Source: Biscogniauxia marginata (Eukaryota; Ascomycota; Sordariomycetes; Xylariales; Xylariaceae). From it: a stretch of DNA of 64,000 bases. Where the stretch lies: contig MU404159.1 of NCBI GenBank assembly GCA_022695795.1, forward strand, positions 67,711 through 131,710, given 5' to 3'. Below the pieces are notes generated by a model that made no database searches, was not told the DNA's origin, and worked only from the letters and a program-made list of their open reading frames with translations. The position numbers and the translations under genes are program-made. This document shows, piece after piece, positions 32,723 to 44,022 of the stretch (the stretch's first letter is position 1; every line of letters starts with the position of its first letter).

Positions 32723-34532
32723 CTAACCTACACGCTGTTGGCTATACCGAGCGACTTCTCGTACCTTCTCATATAGAGCAACAGGGACCCCTTGACTCGG
32801 TTTCCCCACAATTTCGGCTTCATGCCTTTGAGCATACCAATCACCCCGGTATTCGAGGCGATCGAACTTTTGCAAAATCTTCGTCACTTTCATGAGCACA
32901 TATATTAGTATCTACCGTCAAAAGACAGATGTAGAAGCTCAGTTAGCTTACAGCAATATGCTATTTCTGTCAGAGCAAAGTTCTGTCCGACGCAGATTCG
33001 CGGCCCTCCATTGAAGGGCACATACTGCCAAGGCTTTGGACTCCAGTTGTCCCACCTCTCTGGCGAGAAGACCTCCGGGTCTTCAAACTTCTCGGATATG
33101 GGAGGGTAAAGGTCTCTCCTTCGTTGCATGGATAGTAGGCTGTAGACTACGACATCACCTTCCGCTACAGCTATCGGAGGTTGTCCCGGTGCTCCCGGGA
33201 TGGTCGTGTTCTCCAGCGCGGTGCGCAGATTATACGGTACAGCAGGGTAGAGCCTTAATGTTTCATTTATAGTGTGACGTAGATAAGTTATATTCTTGAG
33301 GTCTTCGTATGTCGGTGACTGTGTCCGACCTACGGCGTTCACGACCTCGTCATGGAGCTTCTTGAACTTTTCCGGGTAGCGAGATAGCTCGTAAATCGCC
33401 CAGGACAGGGTCGCGGCCGTCGTGTCGCGGCCTGCTATAAGAACCGCGATAAGCTGGTCACGCAAAACCCGAGGGTCACGCGTATACCGTGCGATACTGT
33501 GTAGGAATGTGAAGTTCTTGTCCGAGTTCGAAATCTTTTCTAATTCTTCTCGCGGAAGGGCCAAGGCCTGTTCGATATAGGGCATCACAAACTTGTCGAG
33601 TACTCTGATCCTACGGTTGTAACGCCAACGGGGTATGAATGATTCCAAAGGCCTGTAGTAGTATATAAGTGAAGTGCTCCTAAATATAGATGCTACTATG
33701 ACACTACTTACCCAACTATAGTCATGAACATCTGAAGCTTCTGCACCTCGCTGAAGGCATTGGAAAATTCGTTCTGCGGACTTTCGATAATTAGCATTAT
33801 GTATGGCAGCGAAGACATTTACATACTTATTCAAACTATCAACACTCTCCCCGAGCAGGAAGTCAGTTGTAACATCGAGTGTCATCCGGTAAAACAAATC
33901 CATAATGTCTACTGTCTGTCCGGATGGTGGGAATTTGGTTATGAGCGTTGTAGCCCCCTTATCAAACGTTGCCAGATCACTGACGCGATCCTTGATAAAC
34001 ATGGGCCGAATGAGGGTACGGCTATCATGCCAAAGCGGACCGTCCGTTGTGAAAATGCTGTCTCCTAGGAAGGGCCGCCAGAGGCGATGGAACTGCTCTC
34101 CTTTTCCGAAATCGCTAAATTGCCCAGCCAGTATTGCTTTGATATGCTCGGGATCTCTAGTCAGGAGGAATCTCGCACAGGGTTTTATTTGAAGTTCTAC
34201 GCAATGTGGGCTTTCGGGTGTCCCACTAGTATCGAAAAAGCTGTTATAGTGAGTAAGGAACTGGTTCCGCCTCTGAGCTCTCCCAGCTTCTACGATCCAG
34301 ATAAGGCCTATAAGTATAACTTAGAACTGTAATACTTTGTAATACTTATTCATCGACCAGGGTGTTACATACCAGAAAGGGGGTTGCTTGCAAGGCTAGG
34401 AGCCCGCACTCCAGGTATCCTTCGAACCTTTAGTTCATATCGTACTATTTGGATCACATAGAAGGCTACTGTGCATATCACCAATGAGGCACCGATTGCC
34501 ACAAGGTTCCCTAAGTTGACCTGGGCTAACAT
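32723..34532 (-). CDS. Cytochrome P450, CYP52-clan type
   Basis: Five exons: 34373-34532, 33823-34307, 33712-33773, 32952-33652 and 32723-32886, totalling 523 aa. Introns are 65, 49, 59 and 65 nt, each justified by phase and by family fit (for example EFSNAFSEVQKLQ across intron 2 and DRLEYRGDW after intron 4). A membrane anchor lies near residues 8-28 (NLVAIGASLVICTVAFYVIQ). The oxygen-binding I-helix AGRDTTAATLSW is near 305, ExxR as ETLR near 365, and the haem loop FNGGPRICVGQNFAL near 447-461 with the Cys ligand. These patterns fit the fungal CYP52/CYP539/CYP584 group, microsomal hydroxylases of alkanes, fatty acids or hydrophobic secondary metabolites. It needs a CPR partner, not in the window. 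Subfamily and substrate are not resolved. Confidence 0.88.
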
Positions 34533-37500
34533 GGCGAATTCCGGAGACGCTCTGTGGACTTCAGGGTGGAGATTTAATATGCTTGTAGTATTTAGGAATA
34601 CCCAACCAGTGGTAGAGAAGATACAGTAAAATATACTGAACTTTACATCACGTTTGAAAGGAGGAATACAAACCAATATACTACATCTTGCCCTTCATCT
34701 TAACGGTTGTACGTAAAATTGTTGACTAGATTACGCTTCTCTTTTTCACCCCATGTACTTCTCGGCATAATCAGATGCTCCTTGTTCTCAGATGATTGGC
34801 CAAGCTGGATGTTCCCCCGCAAGATCATGAACCCAATTGCAGCCCCTCTCTGATAGGTGATGTAACATGGATGATTTCCCCGCAATAGGAATAAACGATA
34901 GTTGAACGATGGCGAGGGCGAGGAAAGGATAACAAGAAAAGTATTTATCTCTTGTAACTGACAATGAAAATGCCGAGGCCAGAATTAAACTATCGCGCCA
35001 TACTACTACTAGTGGTAAATTAATACGTCAACAACAGCCAATTTGAACTCCGATTGTGCAAGATGAACATTTTGACACATTAGCTGCTAAGGATTCCATA
35101 GAGGTTGTTTAACTCCTACTGTGGGCAATTGCTGGAATGATATTTCCCCTTGTCATTAATTAGGTTAATCCACAGGAAAGTTTTAAAGACAGTCTTCATA
35201 TCTGCCCAGCTGCTCATCTGAAGTGACGAAGCTAAATATGTGAATATCACGTAAAGCCCGTCTCTGCCGTAGAGTTCGTAGATAGGGAAGAGCCATGATA
35301 AACACGATCTAGATGAACAGTTCAAGCGACAGTACGTTCTTCAGTATTCGGTGTTCTAGCAGGACGACTGTCAGTCATGTCGCTAGGTACGTGAGCATCT
35401 TCTAGCCTTCAAATTATACGAGGATGCTTTTCGCAAAGCCCATTATGCATGGCCAAAGAAGCTCAGGGGTTGAAAGCGAGTCAGACCGTAGGCTAAACAG
35501 ACGGCAAGGGACCGTTTTGGTGAAAACAGGAGAAAAGCCGACAGTATGATACTGGTCTGTTTAGCTTTATCTGCCGTCTTGAGAGTTCTCCCAGATCAGC
35601 CCAGATATTGAGGAGCCTCGGATCAGGCCTTGGGTGGACTACGCTCAATTGTGAACATCAAGCAGTATCGTTGCCAAGAGTAATATTTAAGCCCCAACAA
35701 ATGCTCTGTCGGAATAATTGCGTCTTGCGTCCCCGTTGCAAGGGCTAGACCGAAATCAGTCCTTCAAGGATATGAATACGGGGTTGTATAATAATGCCTA
35801 GCCCGTATTCCTCTTACCTCTAAGTTTTGTGTTTCATTATACTCCCCTGTCCAAGGGAGGCAAGCCCACCACGCAAAGTACCGATCTGATACGACCCCAT
35901 CCATATGCTTCTGGTTAGTCTCGAGATCACCTAGCATCCACCTGCATTCGGCAAGAATACCACAACGGTTACCGTGGATTTTATAGTTGCAGTGGCTTGA
36001 TTAGTAAGATTCTGCTGAAAAAGGTCCAACGTCTTAACTAGGTAATACTGCGCAACGCCGCCATATTAGGCGTGAGACAACAAATCATAGAATATCCATT
36101 CCGTAAATAGAACGGAATGTACCATTGCTAGGTGTTATTAAACATTGGAAACCCGAAAACAGTCTTGAGTATCATCCACGATCTTGATCTCGATTGTATA
36201 TGTTGAAGGTTTGATGGTAGTGGAAGCTAGCAAAACTACGACAGTGGTCAGAGTAGAGACAAGATCAACCTCGGTATAAAAGATCAATATGCAAGGCTTC
36301 ATTTCGGTAGTAAAGCTAGATAGGGACAAGCTCGAAAGCATCTTTCCGGGTGTCATAGGAACCCATTCTTTTTCGCTTTAGACGTCCATATCTTAGAATC
36401 GCTTACACATGCCTCATCCCAAGTCATAATTAGTTATCAACCACAATACATTGTTGTAAGGCTCACGGTGAACAAGGGGGTAAGGGGGTGGCCGAATCAC
36501 GTGGTTTAACGTATGTGTATGTATCATTACGACACATTACGGCTTTTTCTGACGACGCCAATTAGACGCGTGTGGTGAACACGTCTTTTCTATGATTAGT
36601 GCCACGATCAGTACATTACCCATGTCATTTTCTTCATAGTTGCGGTATTATGATAAATATGATGGTTATGACTTTTAGACTGGCACCATGCGCGTCAGTC
36701 CCTCATTCCCTCAAATTTCTTTGGGTAGAGGTTTTGCGATATGAGACCCTAGCTCTAGTACAACATGTACGACCGTAACCCGATGTAATGGGGCTTGCAT
36801 AGAAAGAACATGTTGCTAATTGAGGATAGATGTCTGGCGTGACACATTGAGTGGATATCATTCTATAAATAAACCCGGTTCGTCCTGCCTACTGTTTGGG
36901 CGAGTTATTTGGGACCTATTATACCGAGGAAGGACTGCCAGATTAGCGATGCCTGTGCCAGAAGATCTGCGATTTACCCCTGCCAAGTCTATTTTGAATT
37001 GCATCTCGGGAGTTAGCTCAATGGTTCATAATGCCAAGACTATACCGGTATTCTTTCTAAGTTTAGCGTGATATTGTCTTCAATGTTGGCAGTCTTTGAA
37101 AATGTCACCTATTAGCCGTACCTGAAGTCTGTATAGCTTTATAACAAGCCTTTCATAGTTAGCAAATATAAGCAGTCTCTTCATCATGAGTATATTCCGT
37201 GTGTCTGTAATTTCAGTACCAGTGTCCCGTTATTTCGGTCACGGTTTCGCTCTGATGTAGGTAGTTACCTCGCACCCTTATTATATATCAAACACATCCA
37301 TGACCATTGCGCGATGCCATTATGTGCTAGGCCCGTTAGATTCGATCCGAGGGAAAAGGTCCCATACTTAGAAGGGGAAGGTCGTGCTTGTAACCCGAGG
37401 CAATGTCGGGCTTGGCAGGCAAGCAGTTTTGGAGTCGCCGGACACAGCCCTGATCAAATCTAGCTCACGTCCCGAAGCCTTGACAAGGCTAGAAAAGCGG

Positions 37501-38844
37501 CAGAACAAATCCAACAAGTCCCTCGAGTTGGATCTCACTTCTGTTAAATCTGTCCTAAAAATACCCGAGATTCTTTATATTCGAGTCACAATGCCTCGAT
37601 ATCTTCATGCTTAATGCCGACGTTATGGGGACACCACCGGAACTGACTTAAGATGGCTAGAGACCCAATTCTACGTAAATGCCATGAGCTGCGCTTTCGT
37701 AATCAAGATTCTCATTCTAGTACTGAACAGGGCGGCAAGAGTCCTTGGAAGTGACGTACGCATTATACCAGTGTCTTCCCATGGCCACACGTAATTCGTC
37801 TAGTAACACCGCCGAGGAGTTTGGGGCTTATGACATATACTATCAGAGCAAACTAGCAAGCGACCCTTAGACAAGACATCTCGCAAAGGTTTACTAGCGG
37901 TTCACAACTTGCTTCCGTCTACCCTGGCGTTCTATAGACTCAACTGATCGATAGTGCTGCGACCTCACCTCTTTACATCAAACTCCTGGCAAGAATAAGG
38001 TGCAGCCTCCTGATAATGGTCGTTGAAGAAGTTAAAAGGCAGCTCCGGGGTTCCGTATCAAAGGATGTGTTGAGTGGCAAGTATTATGAACTAGTTGGTG
38101 TTGGTCTGCGCTGGTAGAATATTCCGTTAACATTCTAATGTAGGGTAGTCAATGCACCAAGGGTTTAAATACAAAATTTCAGTAGCTATATAGATTCTCA
38201 GGACGACGCCTAATACAACACACAATCCCTTCTTTTTGGTGTGTTTTCTCCCCCAATTAAACACTAGCCATAATATCCAGAAACTGTTTCTCACATGGAG
38301 CAATTTCTGAGTGTGCAAATTCATTGGCTGAACCCTATTAAGAGGGGCCTGAAGCCTGGCATCCTTCGAGCTCGATGAATCAAGCTTACAGCTAGCCCGC
38401 TGCCCTTTTAGGTATCGTAATATCAGAAGATCTTAGAAAGAGTAAAAAAAGATGATAAATCTGGTTGTTATGATTGTCCCTGGAATGCCTCCTGACACTT
38501 CTTTCGCGCACAAGGATCTTTCTCAGCCTCAAGGAGATCCTCATACTTGATTGTTCATGTAGTACGAACTATAAGAGCGAGAATATCGATTATCATCGCA
38601 TTATACAAATTCCTGGGGTGTTAGGTGATGCTGGACCACTTAGGGCTACAATTAAGAGGCACAGAATATTGGAGGCGCTTGTGCAGATGTAATGATTTGG
38701 CTTGCTACAAAACTGAATCTTGATGTTACTGCCTACTTGAGACGAAGAAGACAGCTAGTCTCATAACATGCAAACTTCTTAGAACCTCCAATCCAACCCC
38801 GCCCCCCAATTCTCTCAACACCTATATCCATAACCCATCCATGC
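34533..38844. other. 4.3-kb gene-poor stretch
   Basis: No ORF here has family motifs, and I could not chain exons into a gene. A short palindrome (ATTCCGT, spacer, ACGGAAT) sits near 36100. The sequence is not RIP-degraded (base composition ordinary), so it is either true intergenic DNA or holds non-coding transcripts or fragments too decayed to name. Confidence 0.5.
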
Positions 38845-39303
38845 TCAGGGGCTGGAAACTTCGACCTTGAATTGAGAGCCCGATTTCTTGATAGTGTACT
38901 GAGCCGAATTGCCGCCTCCAGCAAGAACTTGAGTGATCGTGTCAGCTCCTGGAGCTGTGTAGGTGAACTTGTAGGAGAGGCCATTCGCCGGGCCAGCATT
39001 CTGGATATGCAGGATGTAGGTATTATCGCCATTAGGCTCGACCCAGAAAGCGGCCGAAATACCAACGGCGAGGACGTAGAGGGTTTCTGAGGGCCAGTCG
39101 TACGACTTGGAGAAGTAAACCTCCCTGGCATTCAGAACGTGTTTGGCCTCGGAGTCTTCTCGGGCGTTCACGATCGATCGGGCCTCGACGAGGCTGTTCT
39201 CGGGAGTGGTGCGCACAACAGCCTTGTCATTCTGCGAAGCGACTGGCGTGGCGGGGAGGGCGGCAGCTAACGAAAGGAGTGCCGTGATGAAAATAGGATG
39301 CAT
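38845..39303 (-). CDS. Small secreted Cys-free protein
   Basis: The start at 39303 gives 152 aa beginning MHPIFITALLSLAAALPATP, a good signal peptide likely cut after about residue 17-19; the upstream in-frame extension looks like 5' UTR. A pro-region of about 45 residues carries the repeated unit NARE (IVNAREDSE and VLNAREVYF), possible processing sites. The mature part (about 70-152) alternates hydrophobic and polar residues with Gly/Asn turns (YVLAVGISAAFWVEPNG, TYILHIQNAG), suggesting a beta-sandwich. It has no Cys, unusual for fungal effectors. I do not recognise the family. Intronless, flanked by 2 kb or more of gene-free DNA on both sides and 2.7 kb from the RIP block, a setting common for candidate effectors. 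Confidence 0.7.
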   Translation of the reverse strand: MHPIFITALLSLAAALPATPVASQNDKAVVRTTPENSLVEARSIVNAREDSEAKHVLNAREVYFSKSYDWPSETLYVLAVGISAAFWVEPNGDNTYILHIQNAGPANGLSYKFTYTAPGADTITQVLAGGGNSAQYTIKKSGSQFKVEVSSP

Positions 39304-41392
39304 CGTGAGAAGTTGTTTTAGTCGAGACTGCACAAGGCTAGTTTTGTTGTTGCTGGGTGAGTTGGATGAGTTGGTAGAATGGCTGATCCTGTGGTGTTGA
39401 AAGCAAATCAGTTGAGGGGGAGGGGAGCTTGAATTATATAGAAATATTGCACATCGTGAGGGCTGCCCCGAGGAAAGAGTTCTATCATTTACAAACTGCA
39501 ATGATTCCCCACTTGTTGCAATTACATATCCAGCACAGCGTGCAGTTTCGCCTCGTATTCAAGACTGAATAACAAGCATTTGTATTACACATCATCACTA
39601 ATCAAGACATTTCCTAATCAATACTACATCGTCGTACTATCGGTGTTCGAATCCGTAAACTTGTGAATCAGTCAATCAACTTGATTCAAACCTATCTCGG
39701 GCCTGGTTCTCTAATTAGAAGGTCCTCTACAGTATAGCCGACTTATTTGATTCGTCAAAATATTGTGTGAGTATAGTATAGAATGGCGTATCTCTTTTCT
39801 TGTTTCGGTAATGGTCTGCCGAAAGCCCTATATTATTCCGCTTATTATGTATGCAGTTAGGTGGCTGACAACCCCACTGCATAGACGCGACCTAGGCCTC
39901 CTCGCGCTATGCACTCTGCACTCTGGTTCGTTTACCGGAACCGGAAACTGCATGTACGTTGTCCCTTACCCTCTTCAGACAGCATATACTGAGTTGCATC
40001 GAAGAATAAGGTTATTCCACCCCAACAGGGATGTATAGGCCGCTGCATCTAGCAACCACTTCGTAGACCCCATCTTCATTACAATACGTCTTTCACATTT
40101 CCCTATATTATTAATCCAACCTTCAAAGTTTACTTTACTACCACCGTCTAAAGAAGACAAAAGCCATTAAGCAGCCACAGAGTCATCAGAAAGGAAGCAA
40201 AGAGTATATTTCGATTATTTTTAAATAGAGATAGATATATTGATGTATACCTAAATCTATATAATATGTTGGTTCTAAAAACCTCGTGCTATTATCGTGT
40301 CACTGCCGATTAAATACATTCAGCCAATTATTAGGATGGCATAGTAGTGGCAAACCAGCTGCACTGTCCCATTGGTTGTTTATATACACAAATCATCAAG
40401 CATTTCACTTTGTCACCAATCTGTTTTTATTCTCTGGAATATATCAATACGCCATCCCGGTAGCTTTATACGTAGCTCTATATTCATCTATACCGAGACA
40501 TAGTAGTATTTTAGCGCAAATGTTTCTATATTTAGCGAAACGGAATATACCTATCATCAGATGAAGAGAACAGAATGTAGCGAGTATTAATTTTTGCTAC
40601 CAGCGGGTTACAAAGCGAGCTCTAAAGGGTCTGTTCAACACTACCAAAGACTAACCTGTTATGTACATATCCCAACTGGTGGTGCTTAATAGCTATTATT
40701 ATCGTAGCTGCATAAACTGCACAGGGTAGTATGTTAGTCCCGGGGTAAGGTGTCACCTGTTCCAAGTTAGGCGTGAGGCGGGCTTTATACGAGGGCTCCG
40801 CCGCTTCTAGCTAAACATGGTACGAATACCCCACTGCATGATGATGATGAAATTGTTTACGTCCGAAGGACGGAAAATCTACTTCTTTACCTTGCCTAGT
40901 CTAGTGCATGATTATTTCCGGTTTGTCGCGCGTCTATGGCGCATGGAATACCAGGGAGAGAGTAGCACGCGACAGTCCAAAAACCTCTATAATGTAAATA
41001 TAAAAGTTTACACTAGTTAACTGGGTATGTATGATTACACAATATAGCTCTGCGGCTAAGCTTCTCCAGGAAGGTACCATCTCCCGAGAACTTCATATGA
41101 GGCTTAGAAATCATTCATGTAATCATTAGTTTTCTTTTATCTTAGCCTTGCTACACCAGCAGCAAGCTCCTGTGTCATTTTCCTATCAACAGGAAAGCCT
41201 TGATTTACCGGGGAGTAAGCATCTAGTTTATATTCTTGTTTTGTAGATCAACCGGGCGTAAGAGCAGATCGGCTTTGGGAATCGAGCACAGACTTGACAG
41301 GGAGCATGAACGCTGGTCGTTAGCAACTAGATTACCAACCAGTTGGTGCATGTTTAACTATGCAGAAGCGCCTAGCACGCTCCATAGATGAT
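39304..41392. other. Intergenic, no gene supported
   Basis: About 2.1 kb. AT-rich patches at 40200-40280 and 40440-40560, no motif-bearing ORF. Confidence 0.55.
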
Positions 41393-41397
41393 ATAAC

Positions 41398-41529
41398 TAT
41401 TGAAATATGGGGCTATACGACCCCTGTTCACCTGTATCTACATATATAGGGGGGCTTCGCCCTCCTATCCAGACTCACCTTGAACTAATACACTTGATCC
41501 TATCCTCATATCTTCGTCTCATCTCAACA
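41398..41529 (+). repeat. Solo LTR, copy 2, with 5-bp target duplication
   Basis: 132 bp from TATTGAAATATGGGG to CTCATCTCAACA, flanked on both sides by ATAAC (41393-41397 and 41530-41534). The partner copy is at 24066-24201. The expected TG start reads TA, and TTGG reads TTGA, as if RIP changed G to A within TpG. No internal retroelement sequence is present beside it, so it is a solo LTR left by recombination. Confidence 0.8.
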
Positions 41530-41534
41530 ATAAC

Positions 41535-41985
41535 CCGAGGCGGACGTGTGGCGTTGCTTCAATGGTACCACTTGAATAAATGCGAACTATATAATTGCAG
41601 CTGTTATTGAAATAGTCTCCCCAGCTTAATGCACAAAATCGTTGGAGACTGCATGGGAAACAGCGATATGTACCTCTTGTACTGTTTCGATAACCTATCT
41701 GCTTGGTCCACCTCTATGTAGAAGTACGGGTTTCGCACATGAATGAACCAAAGTCTTGAAGGAAATTGTTTACTATAAGAAATGTCGGGTCTTGGATATG
41801 TACATTATCACCCATACCTATGAAGCGTACCTCAGCCCCTGAGACATACAACAGGGTCGCCCCCCCCCGGATAAATGGCATACCCCGGCCGGCCCTATGC
41901 CGTATCCGGACCTGGAAAACAGCGACCCACTAAATCGTGTAACACAAGACATCGTCATGGAGGAGGCGGGAATCGCGATTTACCC
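41535..41985. other. Euchromatic flank before the AT block
   Basis: Ordinary composition including a run of nine C near 41861 and a GGCCGGCC-like patch near 41889. No gene seen. Confidence 0.5.
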
Positions 41986-42788
41986 TAAATTCGGATAACT
42001 TAATTACCTTATTAATGATTAATAATGAAATATACTCTTTATAACGCCGTTAATATCGGCGTAATAGAAAAAGAAAACCGTATTTTACGATCTTTTAAAT
42101 GAACATAGTTAAGTTTAGTTTAAATTAAAACGTGATATTAAACTTTATATAAAAATTACGTGTAAATATAATTTTAATATAAAAACTTTAAACGGATTTA
42201 ACGTCACGGCTAAGTAAACGCTTAATTAAAATTTATTTAAGTTTTAAGACTTTTTTTTCGATTAAAAGCTTAAAAATGCGTTTAAAGATTTTTATTTATA
42301 TTAAAAAAGCGAAAACCTTTTTAAATATATAATTTAAGCCTTTTATATTAAAAACTTTATAAAAATAATAAAATACTTTTTTATTAAAAAAATAATAATT
42401 AACTTAAATAATCATTATAAATAATTTTAACGTTATTTATTAGTTATAATAACTTAAAAGAATAAGTAATGTAATAAGTAAAATTTTATAATTTAAAATT
42501 TATTTTCGAGGATTAACCGACTTATTAACGAAGTAATATTATTAACTTTGTTTTTATAAATGTTATAAATATAAAAGGCGGAATAAAGGCTTTTTTTTAT
42601 ACTAGTTTAAATCATTATATTATATTTTATAAAATATTAACCTCCTTTTTTTTAGTAATAAACTTAAAATTTATTTTTATTTTTATTTAATTTATATATA
42701 TATATATATATTAATATTTACTTAATTATAACGATAATTATGAAATAAATAAAAAAGTTAATAAATAAAATAACGTGTTTTATAAGTA

Positions 42789-43192
42789 AGTGAGCCACAT
42801 AAGCGAGTAGGCCACTTAATTTCTTATATAAAATCGACTTTTTTAAAAATTTATAACTTTGCGCGTAAAAATCGTAAAAATATTAAACCTTTTTTTTTGG
42901 TTATATTATTATAAGATTTATTTAAAAGTAAAATTAAAAAAATCAAAAAAATGAAACGTATAAAGAAATATATAAAAAGGTCCGTACGTTTTGTTTTAAT
43001 TTTAGTTTTTACGCGTTTTTTTTCGCGTCTTTTAAGATTAACTTTTTTGATTTTACTTTTAATTAAACTTAATAATTATATAGCTAATAAAAAAGGTCTA
43101 AGATTTTTACGATTTTTATGCGTAAAGTTATAAATTTTTAAAAAAGTCAATTTTATATAAGAAATTAAGTGGCTTACTCGCTTATAAGACAT
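42789..43192. mobile_element. Foldback/MITE-like element, copy A
   Basis: The left part beginning ATAAGCGAGTAGGCCAC at 42799 is the reverse complement, with scattered transitions, of the right part ending GTGGCTTACTCGCTTAT at about 43185. Pairing continues inward for about 170-190 bases per arm (TTATATAAAATCGAC against GTCAATTTTATATAA, and the CTTTTTTT and AAAAAAGG blocks), leaving only a short centre near 42970-43020. The element is thus almost entirely inverted repeat and has no room for a transposase. The 60-aa Lys/Arg-rich ORF inside is an artefact of the palindrome. Exact ends are uncertain by about 10 bp. Same family as copy B. Confidence 0.8.
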
Positions 43193-43599
43193 ATTAATAA
43201 AAATATTTAATAAATATCTTTATAACGTTAATATAAAGAAAAAGAACTTCGCTTTTAAAACGACTTAATAAAATAATAATTATAAAAACGCAACGCGTAT
43301 AATATATAAAATTGCAAAAAACGAAAAAACGAAAAAAACATAATAAAATAAAAAACGCAAATTTTAAGTGATAATACGACGAGCAAAAAAACCCTATTAA
43401 AATTAATAAATTATATTTAAATAAAGTAACTTTTATTATTTCCGAATAATATAAACTTATAAATAAATTTTAAACCCCTTTTTTAATAAAACTAAAAAGT
43501 TAATCGTAAATATAACAAAAAAAAATTAAGATTTTAACTTTTATAACGGTTAAAAATAACATCTCGAACTTGTAAAAAGCATTAATTATAAACCGAGTA

Positions 43600-44022
43600 A
43601 CATATCATATAAGCGAGTAAACGAAATAGTTTCTTATATAAAATCGACTTTTTCGAAAATTTATAACTTTACACACGTAAAAATCGGAAAAATCTTAGAT
43701 CTTTTTTTCTAGTTATATAACTATATAATTTAACTAAAATAAAATTCAAAAAAATTAATATTAAAGAATATAAAAAGAAAACACGTAAAAACTAAAATTA
43801 TAATAAAACATATAAACCTTTTTACGTATTTCTTTATATATTTCACTTTTCATTTTTTTGAATTTTATTTTAGTTAAATTATATAGTTATATAACTAGAA
43901 AAAAAGGTTCGAGATTTTTCCGACTTTTATAAGTAAAGTTATGAATTTTTGAAAAAGTCGATTTTATATAGAAAACTATTTCATCCGCGAGCTTATTTCG
44001 TCTACTTGCTTGTATGGTACGT
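43600..44022. mobile_element. Foldback/MITE-like element, copy B
   Basis: Second copy of the family. The left end ACATATCATATAAGCGAG pairs with the right end CTTGTATGGTACGT. The arms share ATAGTTTCTTATATAAAATC and AATTTATAACTTTAC and a CTAGTTATATAACTATATAA stretch, each with its reverse complement in the other arm. Arms are about 190 bases with a small spacer around 43790-43830. The right arm carries an extra 15-20 bases (about 43983-43998, CGCGAGC) absent from the left. The two copies stand in series, 0.4 kb apart. Confidence 0.8.

Noticed and set aside
32341..32895. 184-aa plus-strand ORF
   Set aside because: It runs antisense over the last exon and last intron of the P450, has no family motif, and the minus-strand exon (DRLEYRGDW, GVPVALYEK) is clearly the coding one.
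36138..36356. 72-aa minus-strand ORF rich in Thr/Val
   Set aside because: It superficially resembles Thr-rich cell-wall repeats but is too short, has no signal peptide and no neighbouring exon.
37000..37045. tRNA-like A-box (TTAGCTCAATGG)
   Set aside because: There is no B-box at a workable distance; the nearest GATTCGATCC is about 320 bp away, and no acceptor stem pairs.
42951..43133. 60-aa Lys/Arg/Phe-rich ORF
   Set aside because: It lies within the foldback palindrome; its composition follows from AT-rich inverted repeats.
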